A DNA stretch of 64,000 nt from OM182 bacterium MED-G28 (GTDB lineage Bacteria > Pseudomonadota > Gammaproteobacteria > Pseudomonadales > Pseudohongiellaceae), in NCBI GenBank assembly GCA_002457215.1, contig NTJZ01000006.1:100604-164603 (forward strand), read 5' to 3'. The position numbers were made by a program, and so were the translations under genes. This document shows, in pieces, positions 45,218 to 54,080 of this stretch. The notes beneath the pieces were generated by a model, which saw nothing but the letters and a program-made list of their open reading frames with translations, was not told the origin of the DNA and searched no databases. Position 1 is the first letter of the stretch. Every line of letters starts with the position of its first letter.

Positions 45218-46153
45218 ATGTCCTTAGATCCTCAAGCCAAGGCACTCCTGGACAGCGCTGAACAATCTGGCGCTTCACCATTTAATGCTTATCCTGCGGC
45301 GGAAGCTAGAGCGATTTATGACCAGGCTAGTGAATTAGTAAAAGGCACACCACCTAATCCATTTAGTATTGAAGAATTATCCATACCTGGTCTAACCGGC
45401 GATATTCCTATTTGGATTTATCGCCCTAACGATAGTGAGAGCCTACCTTTACTTATCTACTTTCATGGTGGTGGCTACACCATAGGCTCATTAAAGAGTC
45501 ACGACAGCGTCTGTCGCGCTTTGTGTGTTAAGTCCGGCTGTATCGTGGCCTCTGTTGACTATCGCTTAGCGCCAGAGAATAAGTTCCCGGCAGCCGTCGA
45601 AGATGCGTGGTCAGCAACAAAATGGCTTTCACAAAATACAGAATCAATCGGCGTTGATATAAAAAAGATAGCCATCGGCGGGGATAGCGCCGGAGGAAAT
45701 TTAGCTGCAGTTGTAACGCTCTTAGCTAAGGAGTCAGGTAGTCCTCAAATTGCTTTTCAATTACTTATTTATCCCTGTACCGACATGACTTGCTCTTTCG
45801 ACTCCCATAAAACCTTCGGTAAAGGCTACCGTCTTACCAATGAGCTTATAGCTTGGTTTTATGACCACTATTTTTCTGCTGATGATGATATTAAACACTG
45901 GAAAGCTTCGCCTTTGAATGCCGATGATCTTTCTGGTCTACCACCCGCGTTCGTTATTAGCGCAGGGTTTGACCCTCTGCAAGATGAAAATCGTGCTTAT
46001 GCGGAAAAACTAATGCAGGCTGGTATAACTGTTAAACATTCTCATTACGAAGGCATGATCCATGGCTTCATCACTATGCCAGGAGCACTCGACAAAGCCA
46101 AAGAGGCCACAAATGAGTGTGCTGCCGAACTAAAACGGGCGTTTGAGTCATAG
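45218..46153 (+). CDS. HSL-family carboxylesterase/lipase
   Basis: A 311-residue cytoplasmic alpha/beta hydrolase started at the ATG at 45218. The HSL oxyanion motif is HGGGYTIGS, the nucleophile elbow GGDSAGGNLAA, the acid sits in ISAGFDPLQDENR and the catalytic histidine in YEGMIHGFITMPGA. SVDYRLAPENKFPAAVEDA is the usual conserved strand and helix of the hormone-sensitive-lipase group. It cleaves short-chain esters. The metallophosphoesterase gene follows 69 bases later. Confidence 0.93.
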   Translation: MSLDPQAKALLDSAEQSGASPFNAYPAAEARAIYDQASELVKGTPPNPFSIEELSIPGLTGDIPIWIYRPNDSESLPLLIYFHGGGYTIGSLKSHDSVCRALCVKSGCIVASVDYRLAPENKFPAAVEDAWSATKWLSQNTESIGVDIKKIAIGGDSAGGNLAAVVTLLAKESGSPQIAFQLLIYPCTDMTCSFDSHKTFGKGYRLTNELIAWFYDHYFSADDDIKHWKASPLNADDLSGLPPAFVISAGFDPLQDENRAYAEKLMQAGITVKHSHYEGMIHGFITMPGALDKAKEATNECAAELKRAFES

Positions 46154-46222
46154 TCTGGCGGCCTATGCCATTTTTTATCAACTAAGTTGAAGCGTCAGCC
46201 TCAACCGAGGTAGAGATTCATT

Positions 46223-47911
46223 ATGTCTATCAAGCTTTCATTTTTGATTCTATCTTCTTGTTCTGTGATATTTGCAAGTAGCGTGGTGTTAGCCCAGTGC
46301 AATAATACGCGAGCAGACGCCGAAATTGCGCGGGGAACAGTCTTTCTTGACGCAAATCAGAATTTACTAAAAGAGCCGGTCGAATTTGGTGTCGCTGGAG
46401 TGGTGGTATCAAACGGCTGCAATACTGTACTTACGGATAGCGCTGGCGACTACCAAATTAGTCTTGCCCCGACTGAAATATTATTTATATCTAAACCTGC
46501 AGATTACTCCACCCCTGTTGATGAGAACAATATCCCACAATTCTTCTATCGCCATTACCCTAATGGGACACCAAATGAGATTAATGGAACTTCGGTAGAA
46601 TGGCTTTGGCCAGTAATTGAACCCACTGGGATCTTACCCGACTCAATAGATTTCCCACTATTTCCATCTACCATGGCTAACGAAAATTTTTTAGCCCATG
46701 GTTTTGCTGATACCCAAGCCCAGTACGGGACTGGTCAAGATATGGTGCGAGAAGAATTAGTGAATCCATTAATTGGGAACCCTTATGGCGTAAAATTTGG
46801 TCTAACAGTTGGGGATGTTGTGTTCGATAATTTAGATCTTTACGAGCGCCATAAAGCCATGATGGGTTTAATGGATATTCCACAGTGGTATTTACCCGGC
46901 AATCATGACATGAACTTTGAATCCCCGAATGGATATTTTGCTAATGAAACTTACAAAAAACATTTTGGCCCTACCTATTACTCCTTTGATTACGGTAATG
47001 TGCATTTCGTGATGCTCAATAATGTTGAGTATGCAGGCGAAGGCAAAGATTTCGGTCGTAGCGAATACCGTGGCTATATCAATCCAATTCAATTGCAATG
47101 GCTACAAAGTGATCTTAACCATATTCCACCAGAAAAATTGCTGGTGATCGCGAGCCACATTCCTTTAATTGCGGAAGCAAACGATGGCATCTCCGAACCA
47201 ACGACAGGCCCGAATACAGAGAATTTCTCTGAATTACTCCAAATACTTGAGCCTTTTGAGCATATATATGGTTTAGCAGGGCATGACACCAGTAACAGCT
47301 TTAAGGTTGAAGTGAATCATAATCATGGCTGGACTGGCTCTCCCTGGATTGCCCATACGCTCGCTGAAGTTCGAGGCAGTGGATGGGTTAGGGGTCCAAA
47401 AGATCTGCGAGGTGTGCGAGATGCAATGATGGAAGACGGCAATCCGAATGGGTTTTACGTACTTAAATTTAATAATACGAAGCTAACCCCAGAATTTATA
47501 CCTTTTCCTTCTGGCCCTGACGGAACTAACAGAATGCGAATTATGTTAGATCCGATTATTGACCAAGCAGAAGGTGGCAGCATTCACCGCGGCTCTCTCT
47601 CAGATGATACCAAAATCGTAGTAAATTTATTTGATGGCGGGGTAAGAGATATGGTTTGGGCCTCACTTGATGGTGCCGCTGACCAACTAATGACTTATAC
47701 AGTGAGAACCGACCCTTTTATTGAGTTGCTTTTTGAGGAGTTTCTTAACTCTGATGACGCGTACCCTACTCCAGATCGCTCATCTCATATCTGGGAACTA
47801 CCTCTTCCTGCCGGTCTTAATATTGGGCTTCATCACATCGTTGTATCGAGTACAGATGAATTCGGTCAAACCCAGCAAGGTACATTTAGTTTTGAAATTA
47901 CAAACGATTAA
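46223..47911 (+). CDS. exported calcineurin-like metallophosphoesterase, three-domain type
   Basis: A 562-residue protein with a signal peptide (1-24, VVLAQ). Residues about 30-110 form an immunoglobulin-like N-domain (RGTVFLDANQN..., VLTDSAGDYQI). The catalytic domain (about 150-390) has TVGDVVFDNLDLYE, the PGNHDMN metal box, VIASHIP and GLAGHDTSN, i.e. the standard two-metal phosphoesterase motifs. A C-terminal domain (about 410-560) matches the MetallophosC fold. Such proteins act on extracytoplasmic phosphoesters or glycan-linked phosphates. The GMC gene begins only nine bases after the stop, which suggests co-transcription. Confidence 0.9.
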   Translation: MSIKLSFLILSSCSVIFASSVVLAQCNNTRADAEIARGTVFLDANQNLLKEPVEFGVAGVVVSNGCNTVLTDSAGDYQISLAPTEILFISKPADYSTPVDENNIPQFFYRHYPNGTPNEINGTSVEWLWPVIEPTGILPDSIDFPLFPSTMANENFLAHGFADTQAQYGTGQDMVREELVNPLIGNPYGVKFGLTVGDVVFDNLDLYERHKAMMGLMDIPQWYLPGNHDMNFESPNGYFANETYKKHFGPTYYSFDYGNVHFVMLNNVEYAGEGKDFGRSEYRGYINPIQLQWLQSDLNHIPPEKLLVIASHIPLIAEANDGISEPTTGPNTENFSELLQILEPFEHIYGLAGHDTSNSFKVEVNHNHGWTGSPWIAHTLAEVRGSGWVRGPKDLRGVRDAMMEDGNPNGFYVLKFNNTKLTPEFIPFPSGPDGTNRMRIMLDPIIDQAEGGSIHRGSLSDDTKIVVNLFDGGVRDMVWASLDGAADQLMTYTVRTDPFIELLFEEFLNSDDAYPTPDRSSHIWELPLPAGLNIGLHHIVVSSTDEFGQTQQGTFSFEITND

Positions 47912-47920
47912 TTACAATCT

Positions 47921-49540
47921 ATGACAAAAGAATATGACTATATAATCGTTGGGGCTGGCACGGCAGGGTGTGTGCTTGCTAACAGACTTTCAGCAAACCC
48001 TCAGACCGAAGTGCTGTTGTTAGAAGCAGGCGACAAGGATAATTATTTCTGGATTGATATCCCAGTTGGTTATCTGTACACCATTGGCAATACGCGAACT
48101 GACTGGTGCTATCAGACTGAACCTGATCCAGGGTTAAATGGCAGAACAATAGGTTATGCAAGAGGCAAAGTGTTAGGTGGCTGCTCCTCTATTAACGCGA
48201 TGATTTATATGCGCGGCCAGAAAAGTGATTATGATCACTGGGCAGATTTGGGAAACCGGGGCTGGAGCTGGGACGAAGTCTTGCCAATTTTTAAAAAATC
48301 TGAAGATTACCAGCATGGCGCAGGGACGTTTCATGGAAGTGGCGGAGAACTCAGAGTAGAAGAACGAAGAGTGAACTGGGAAATCCTTGACGCCTGGCGC
48401 GAAGCCGCAGAACAAAGTGGTATTCCAAAAATTGCTGAATTTAATCGCGGTGATAACTTTGGCAATGCCTATTTTCAAATGAATCAACGAAGAGGTAAGC
48501 GCTGGAGTGCAACCAAAGCTTACTTGCGCCCTGTTGCTAATCGCCCCAATCTAACTGTTCTGACTCAAGCACACGTAGAACGGATCGAATTTTCGAACAA
48601 TACAGGCCAATTGCAAGCTACTGGTATTCATGCACGAGTTGGAAATGATCCCTCGCATTTATTCCACGCTCATCAAGAAGTGCTGCTGGCTGCAGGCGCT
48701 ATTGGATCACCACAGATACTGCAATTATCAGGAATTGGCTCAGGCAAACTATTGCAAGAGAAGGAAATAACAGTGCGCGCCGAATTAGCTGGCGTGGGTG
48801 AGAACCTGCATGACCACTTACAAGTCCGCAGCGTTTACGAAGTAAAAAACACAGTGACTCTGAACCAAAGAGCAAACTCCTTGTTTGGAAAACTGGCCAT
48901 GGGTGCCGAATACCTGTTCTTTAAGTCCGGTCCGCTGACCATGCCTCCGTCACAGTTGGGCGCATTTGCAAAGAGTGATCCTGATCAGCCGTCTGCAAAT
49001 ATAGAATGGCATGTACAACCACTGTCTTTGGATAAGTTTGGCGACCCATTACATACATTTAATGCGATAACACCCTCTGTATGTAACTTACGCCCAAGTA
49101 GTCGCGGGCATGTGCGAATAAAAACTAGCAATGCAGAAGACTACCCGGCGATTTCTCTAAATTATCTCTCTACTTCTGAAGATGAAACTGTAGCAGTGAG
49201 AGGGTTGCAATTCACCAGAAAAATAATGGCTGCTGAAGCACTAGAACAATTCAAACCAAAAGAATTAAAACCAGGTTCAGACATTCAAACGGATGAACAA
49301 CTGTTAAGCGCAGCAAGAGATCTAGGTACTACTATTTTTCATCCAGTGGGAACCTGTAAGATGGGTAATGATAATATGGCAGTGGTTAATGATCGCCTGC
49401 AGGTTCATGGTATCAAAAATTTGAGAGTAATAGACGCTTCTGTAATGCCGCGCATAACCTCGGGCAACACGAATGCGCCAACGGTAATGATCGCAGAGAA
49501 AGGGGCAGAATTTATTTTAAAAAGCAGAAAGGAAAATTAA
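47921..49540 (+). CDS. GMC-family FAD oxidoreductase (choline-dehydrogenase-like)
   Basis: A 539-residue flavoprotein. The FAD-binding start is YIIVGAGTAGCVLANRLS with LLLEAG; GKVLGGCSSINAMIYMRG, the LLAAGAIGSPQILQLSGIG strand (GMC signature 2) and FHPVGTCKMG with the catalytic histidine complete the fold, plus RVIDASVMPRITSGNTNAP. No signal peptide is visible. Members oxidise alcohols such as choline or long-chain alcohols; the substrate here is not decided by sequence. It is nine bases behind the metallophosphoesterase gene and precedes a glutathione S-transferase gene. Confidence 0.93.
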   Translation: MTKEYDYIIVGAGTAGCVLANRLSANPQTEVLLLEAGDKDNYFWIDIPVGYLYTIGNTRTDWCYQTEPDPGLNGRTIGYARGKVLGGCSSINAMIYMRGQKSDYDHWADLGNRGWSWDEVLPIFKKSEDYQHGAGTFHGSGGELRVEERRVNWEILDAWREAAEQSGIPKIAEFNRGDNFGNAYFQMNQRRGKRWSATKAYLRPVANRPNLTVLTQAHVERIEFSNNTGQLQATGIHARVGNDPSHLFHAHQEVLLAAGAIGSPQILQLSGIGSGKLLQEKEITVRAELAGVGENLHDHLQVRSVYEVKNTVTLNQRANSLFGKLAMGAEYLFFKSGPLTMPPSQLGAFAKSDPDQPSANIEWHVQPLSLDKFGDPLHTFNAITPSVCNLRPSSRGHVRIKTSNAEDYPAISLNYLSTSEDETVAVRGLQFTRKIMAAEALEQFKPKELKPGSDIQTDEQLLSAARDLGTTIFHPVGTCKMGNDNMAVVNDRLQVHGIKNLRVIDASVMPRITSGNTNAPTVMIAEKGAEFILKSRKEN

Positions 49541-49669
49541 AAAACTAAGTGGAGACACTTGGAAATATTTCCTCATCCATATTTGAGTGTAAACGAAATC
49601 GACAATTTCACTCATAATGATATTGTATATAAAACGAAGGTCTCAAACTTACTAAAAGTAGCTCAAACT

Positions 49670-50293
49670 ATGATTTTTTATTATGCATTAAAGACTGTTT
49701 CTGTGGCTTCTCAAATTGCTCTAGAAGAAGCAGAGGCAGATTACGACCTACATGAATTAGATTTTTCAACAACAGAACAGCAATCAAATGATTATTTAAA
49801 TGTTAATCCCAAGGGCCGCGTACCTGCTCTCGCAACTAAACACGGGATAATCACCGAAACACCTGCGATTTTGGTTTACATCGCGCAAACATACCCCAAG
49901 GCAAAATTAGCTCCGCTAAATGATCACTTCCAGTTCGCCAGAATGCAGGCCTTTAACAATTACCTCAGCTCAACTGTTCATGTAAATCATGCGCATAAGA
50001 TTAGAGGTAATAGATGGGTGGAAAATGAAGACAAAGTATCCCAAGCAGCCATGAAAGCAAAAGTGCCAAAAACCATGGCCGAATCTTTCACTTTAATCGA
50101 AAATGAAATGTTTTCTGGCCCCTGGGTGCTGGGCGAAAACTATAGTGTCTGTGATTGTTATTTGTTTTGTATTTCAACTTGGCTTGCTGGAGATAAAGTT
50201 AGTATCGAAGATTTTCCAAAAATACATGACCACCACAAACGTATGCGGCAACGAGAGTCTGTGAAACAAGTTACCGGAATTCATGGCATTTAA
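49670..50293 (+). CDS. glutathione S-transferase family protein
   Basis: A 207-residue protein from the ATG at 49670, which begins MIFYYALKTVSVASQIALEEA; a TTG frame start at 49559 would add 37 residues with no GST character. The thioredoxin-like N-domain has NPKGRVPALA and the SNAIL-type motif ETPAILVYIA; the helical C-domain has a WVLGENYSVCDCYLF N-capping box. It would conjugate or reduce electrophiles with glutathione. Serine follows the first strand (TVSVAS), as in beta-class enzymes where a cysteine nearby is common. Gene order suggests, but does not show, a link to the GMC gene. Confidence 0.87.
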   Translation: MIFYYALKTVSVASQIALEEAEADYDLHELDFSTTEQQSNDYLNVNPKGRVPALATKHGIITETPAILVYIAQTYPKAKLAPLNDHFQFARMQAFNNYLSSTVHVNHAHKIRGNRWVENEDKVSQAAMKAKVPKTMAESFTLIENEMFSGPWVLGENYSVCDCYLFCISTWLAGDKVSIEDFPKIHDHHKRMRQRESVKQVTGIHGI

Positions 50294-50543
50294 ATAATCT
50301 CCGTCAATTCATAAATAGTTCTCTGGAATATCCTGAGCGCTAATTCTAAGCCGGAAGTCGTGCAAGTCTGAAAACAACGTTACTGAAACCACCAACACCC
50401 TTCTCATAGAGCATAGTTCCTGTCAAAATGATGGTTAAGGTACTGGCTAGCCTGGGTTGGGACTTGTTTTTGCGACCCGGAGATCATTGATTGCAAGGCT
50501 TAGCTAACTTACATATTGGAATATTTACACTAGAGGGTAGATC

Positions 50544-52124
50544 ATGAAAAACTGGATCAATTTGGCCTTATCCATACTGCTTTGCGGGACATTCTCTGCA
50601 AATGCACTCGGTGCGGAACTCGAACAAGTAGGGACTTTCGACTTCCCAACTTCCGCCTCAGGGGAAGCTCAGCAACACTTCACGCTGGGAGTCGGATATC
50701 TGCATAGTTTTGGCTGGAAGCAAGCTAGGGGTGAATTCCGTAAAGCCCAGGAAATTGATCCTGATTTTGCTCTTGCTTATTGGGGGGAATCTTTAACTTA
50801 CAACCACCCTTTAATACCGGTTCTGCAAGACCCTGATTCGCCAAAAGAAACATTGAATCGCCTTGGTTCAACTTCAGAAGAAAGATTGTCAAAAGCACCG
50901 ACAGCTAGGGAAAAAGGATTTGTAAGAGCGGCAGAGGCATTTGCATTTACGGAAGGTTCTCTAGGGGATAAAAGATTGGCATGGATGTATGCCATGCTGG
51001 ACCTCTATGAAGATTTTCCTCAAGACCGAGAAGTAGCAGCCTTTACAGCAGTATCTATGTTAAGTGGCGCAACTGTCTCTGAAGACGATCGAGTGCTAAA
51101 TAACTTTCTCACAGAGTCAGGCACCGAAATCAGCATGAGGGCTGGAGCAATCGCAATGGACTTGTTTCGAGAAAACCCTAACCACCCAGGTGCTGCGCAC
51201 TACATAATCCACTCATTCGACCACCCTACCTACGCCCCCTTAGCGCTCACGGCTGCAGAAAAATACGCAAGTATTGCTCCCGCGGTATCTCACGCGCGCC
51301 ATATGCCTACACATATCTTTATTCAGCATGGCATGTGGGACAGGGTATCTGAATGGAATGATTCAGCCTTCCAGGCAGGCTGGGATCTTTGGGAGCCCGG
51401 TGATGCTGCTGGTGACCAAAACCATTCATCTGACTGGGGACAATACGGAGACCTTCAGCGCGGAGATTTTGACCGATCTAACATGTGGATAGGGAGAGCC
51501 AGTGAAGTTTTGGAGAAGAATGGAGATCCAAGATCAACAGGCACCCTCAAAACTATGAAAGCGCGCCACATCATAGAGACTGAGAAATGGGATACTTATG
51601 AGCTGACAGATTCGTTAAATGCTGATGAACTATTAGCGCTTGGCTTGAGTGCCGCAAATCTAGGGAACCTTGATCTAGCGCAATCCGTTTCAGATAGACT
51701 AGAAGAGCTTTCCTCCCAAAGCCCTAACAATACTTCTCTTAGCCTTATAGCCATGGAAGTAACAGCTCTGACTAAGTTTAAGAAAGGGCAGGAGGATGAG
51801 GCAATCTCTATGATTATGGACGCGGTATCGATCGCTGAAAATCAATCGCCTCCAAGAGGTGCTGCAAGCCCACTAAAACCGGTTCACGAACTAGCTGGCG
51901 ATATGTTGCTTGAGATGGGAAATCACGGAAAAGCTGCAGAGCTTTATGAGGCCTCTCTAGGCCGCATGGCAAACCGGCCGCGGGCACTGCTAGGAGCAGC
52001 AAGAAGTTACGCTGGCATGGATGATGCCCAGAATGCCCGACAAAGTTATCAGGCCTTTTACACTCTATGGCAGGATGACAGCCTTAGCGAAGTAAACGAA
52101 GCTAAGGGTTTTCTTGGTATTTAA
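50544..52124 (+). CDS. exported TPR-repeat protein with histidine-rich core
   Basis: A 526-residue protein with a signal peptide (1-23, ALGAE). TPR-like helices begin with AQQHFTLGVGYLHSFGWKQA and DPDFALAYWGESL and recur at the C-terminus (AAELYEASLGRMANRPRALLGAARSY). The central third has dense histidines: HPGAAHYIIHSFDHP and HARHMPTHIFIQHGMW, conserved in this family as I know it, which could bind metal or haem. It lies 19 bases before the SoxC-like gene with an AAGGAGC ribosome site between, so it is probably part of the sulfite dehydrogenase operon. A role in cofactor delivery is a guess. Confidence 0.8.
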   Translation: MKNWINLALSILLCGTFSANALGAELEQVGTFDFPTSASGEAQQHFTLGVGYLHSFGWKQARGEFRKAQEIDPDFALAYWGESLTYNHPLIPVLQDPDSPKETLNRLGSTSEERLSKAPTAREKGFVRAAEAFAFTEGSLGDKRLAWMYAMLDLYEDFPQDREVAAFTAVSMLSGATVSEDDRVLNNFLTESGTEISMRAGAIAMDLFRENPNHPGAAHYIIHSFDHPTYAPLALTAAEKYASIAPAVSHARHMPTHIFIQHGMWDRVSEWNDSAFQAGWDLWEPGDAAGDQNHSSDWGQYGDLQRGDFDRSNMWIGRASEVLEKNGDPRSTGTLKTMKARHIIETEKWDTYELTDSLNADELLALGLSAANLGNLDLAQSVSDRLEELSSQSPNNTSLSLIAMEVTALTKFKKGQEDEAISMIMDAVSIAENQSPPRGAASPLKPVHELAGDMLLEMGNHGKAAELYEASLGRMANRPRALLGAARSYAGMDDAQNARQSYQAFYTLWQDDSLSEVNEAKGFLGI

Positions 52125-52143
52125 GAAATAGTAAGGAGCAACT

Positions 52144-53412
52144 ATGTCCGACAAAGTTTTTGAGAAAGTTGCAGCTAATGGACTGATTAGCCGAAGGCAC
52201 CTTCTTGGGCTCGGGGTTTCTGGCACCGGTCTGGCTTTGTCTGGCGCAGCTCTTGGTGCAGACTCCGGGATAAACTTTCAAATTCCTTCTTGGTCTCGTC
52301 AACCCGGCCCCGGAGCGAGCGCTTATGGCGCCCGCTCCTCATACGCTGAAAACCTTGAGAGACTCTCGGGAGCACCAAACCCTACCTATCCTGGCGGGGG
52401 TGCCTCACGCTCACCGTTACAACATTTACAAGGAACGATCACCCCGAATAGCTTGCATTTCGAAAGACACCACGCCGGCATCCCAAATATTGACCCGTCA
52501 CAACATAATTTGGTTATAAATGGCCTGGTGAGACAACCCCTCGTGTTCCGATACGAAGATCTCTTAAAGTATCAAATGGTAAGCCATATTCATTTCCTCG
52601 AATGTTCAGGTAATAGCGGAGCATTGATGCGAGGCGAGGTAGGAGGGTCTGCTCAAAGCTTGCACGGGTTAGTATCCTGCGCCGAATGGACAGGCATACC
52701 TCTGTCTACTCTTTTAGATGAAGCTGGAGTGCTTCCTGAAGCCAAATGGGTAGCAGCGGTCGGTGCCGATGCCGCGAGCATGGGAAGGTCTGTACCCATT
52801 TCCAAGGCTCTTGATGATGTTATGGTGGCTTTATATCAAAATGGAGAAGCTGTTAGGCCTGAGCAAGGTTACCCTATGCGCTTATTCTGCCCCGGTTGGG
52901 AAGGCAATATAAGCGTTAAGTGGCTGACTCAATTGAAGCTTACGGCTGAACCTACTCAATTCCGGGATGAGACAAGCAAATACACTGATACTATGCCTGA
53001 TAGGTCAAGTTACCAATTTACCTTCCCCATGGGCACGAAGTCCCTTATCACATCCCCATCGGGAGAAATGACCTTGAACCAAAGGGGCATTTATCAAGTA
53101 ACCGGCATCGCATGGAGTGGAGGCGGGAGCATCAGAAGAGTAGAGGTAAGCGCAGATGGAGGTCAAACCTGGGCTGAAGCGGCGATTCAGGGGCACCAAC
53201 TTGATAGGGCTCTCACTCGATTCACTATACCTTGGGAATGGAATGGAGGCAGAGCAATATTGCAAAGCCGAGCGACAGATAGCCAAGGTAACGTGCAACC
53301 AACCCGTGAGGCTTTAATTGCGCAGAAAGGAACGCTAAGTTTTTATCATACGCCGTGTATACAAAGTTGGGGCGTAAACACACAAGGTGAGGTAACAAAC
53401 GTTTATGTATAA
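52144..53412 (+). CDS. soxC: SoxC-like sulfite dehydrogenase, molybdopterin subunit
   Basis: A 422-residue protein with a twin-arginine signal (SRRHLLGLGVSG, residues 16-27), so it is folded with molybdenum cofactor before export. The sulfite-oxidase-fold core has NLVINGLVRQPLVFRYEDL, the molybdenum-ligand cysteine Cys154 in HFLECSGNSG, FCPGWEGNISVKWL and a dimerisation domain with GIAWSGGGSIRRVEVSADGG. It oxidises sulfite or the sulfane-derived sulfone group, giving electrons to a cytochrome c. The cytochrome gene overlaps its 3' end by eight bases. Other sox genes are absent from the window, so it may serve a stand-alone sulfite or organosulfur detoxification. Confidence 0.92.
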   Translation: MSDKVFEKVAANGLISRRHLLGLGVSGTGLALSGAALGADSGINFQIPSWSRQPGPGASAYGARSSYAENLERLSGAPNPTYPGGGASRSPLQHLQGTITPNSLHFERHHAGIPNIDPSQHNLVINGLVRQPLVFRYEDLLKYQMVSHIHFLECSGNSGALMRGEVGGSAQSLHGLVSCAEWTGIPLSTLLDEAGVLPEAKWVAAVGADAASMGRSVPISKALDDVMVALYQNGEAVRPEQGYPMRLFCPGWEGNISVKWLTQLKLTAEPTQFRDETSKYTDTMPDRSSYQFTFPMGTKSLITSPSGEMTLNQRGIYQVTGIAWSGGGSIRRVEVSADGGQTWAEAAIQGHQLDRALTRFTIPWEWNGGRAILQSRATDSQGNVQPTREALIAQKGTLSFYHTPCIQSWGVNTQGEVTNVYV

Positions 53413-53935
53413 AACATTCTTGTTATCGGCGGTTCTTTTTTCTATCAGCACCTATACAGCAGTTATAAATTCCCAAGAAGGCGTGAGGTTAGGTATTCCA
53501 GTAAGCGAAGAAGATCTCAGTCAGTTTGACTTGATCGCAGGACCAGATGGGAGTGGATTCCCCCCTGGCAGCGGCACAGCTAGACAAGGAAAGGAGGTGT
53601 TCGACGTTAATTGCGCAGTCTGCCATGGAGCCAATGGTGAAGGAACCTCCGGTAATACCATAATCGTAGGCGGCGATATGCAATCGGAGGGCCCCCCGTT
53701 AAGAACGGTAGGAAGCTATTGGCCTCATGCTAGTACTTTATTTGATTTTATTCGACGGGCAATGCCCGCAATTGCCCCTAAATCCCTCACTAATGAGCAA
53801 GTGTATCAAGTTACAGCTTACGTCCTATATATGAATAATATTATCACTGAGGACGTGGAACTTAATGCCACTAACTTAGCTGGTATAGAAATGCCAAATG
53901 CAGATGGCTTTATCGATAGAAGCGATATCCAATAA
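53405..53935 (+). CDS. SoxD-like cytochrome c, electron acceptor of the sulfite dehydrogenase
   Basis: A 176-residue protein with a signal peptide (about 1-24) and one haem c site, NCAVCH (Cys70, Cys73, His74), with a methionine ligand in RRAMPAIAP. The motif GRPLY-like region is replaced by ESEGPPLRTVGSYWPHASTLFDFIRRA-type sequence, of which the YWPHASTLFDFIRRA part is diagnostic for SoxD/SorB-like cytochromes. Full SoxD has two haem domains; this protein has only one. Its start overlaps the end of soxC by eight bases, so the two are translationally coupled and surely form one enzyme. Confidence 0.9.
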   Translation: MYKTFLLSAVLFSISTYTAVINSQEGVRLGIPVSEEDLSQFDLIAGPDGSGFPPGSGTARQGKEVFDVNCAVCHGANGEGTSGNTIIVGGDMQSEGPPLRTVGSYWPHASTLFDFIRRAMPAIAPKSLTNEQVYQVTAYVLYMNNIITEDVELNATNLAGIEMPNADGFIDRSDIQ

Positions 53936-54080
53936 TATATAACTACTAAATCCTAAGTTACGGCGCACGTTTTGTGCGTTGATATCTGTTATTCGGGATT
54001 CTGCAATAAATTGAAACCTTCTCTTGCACCACTCCTAATAATCCATATTATTCGCCCCGAGATTTAGGAGAGAGAATCGA

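Noticed and set aside
50346..50483. Short minus-strand frame with a protein-like stretch (MLYEKGVGGFSNVVF) between GST and TPR genes
   Set aside because: Only 22 codons from the first ATG (45 at most), no ribosome site and no family recognised. Could be a gene remnant but cannot be supported.
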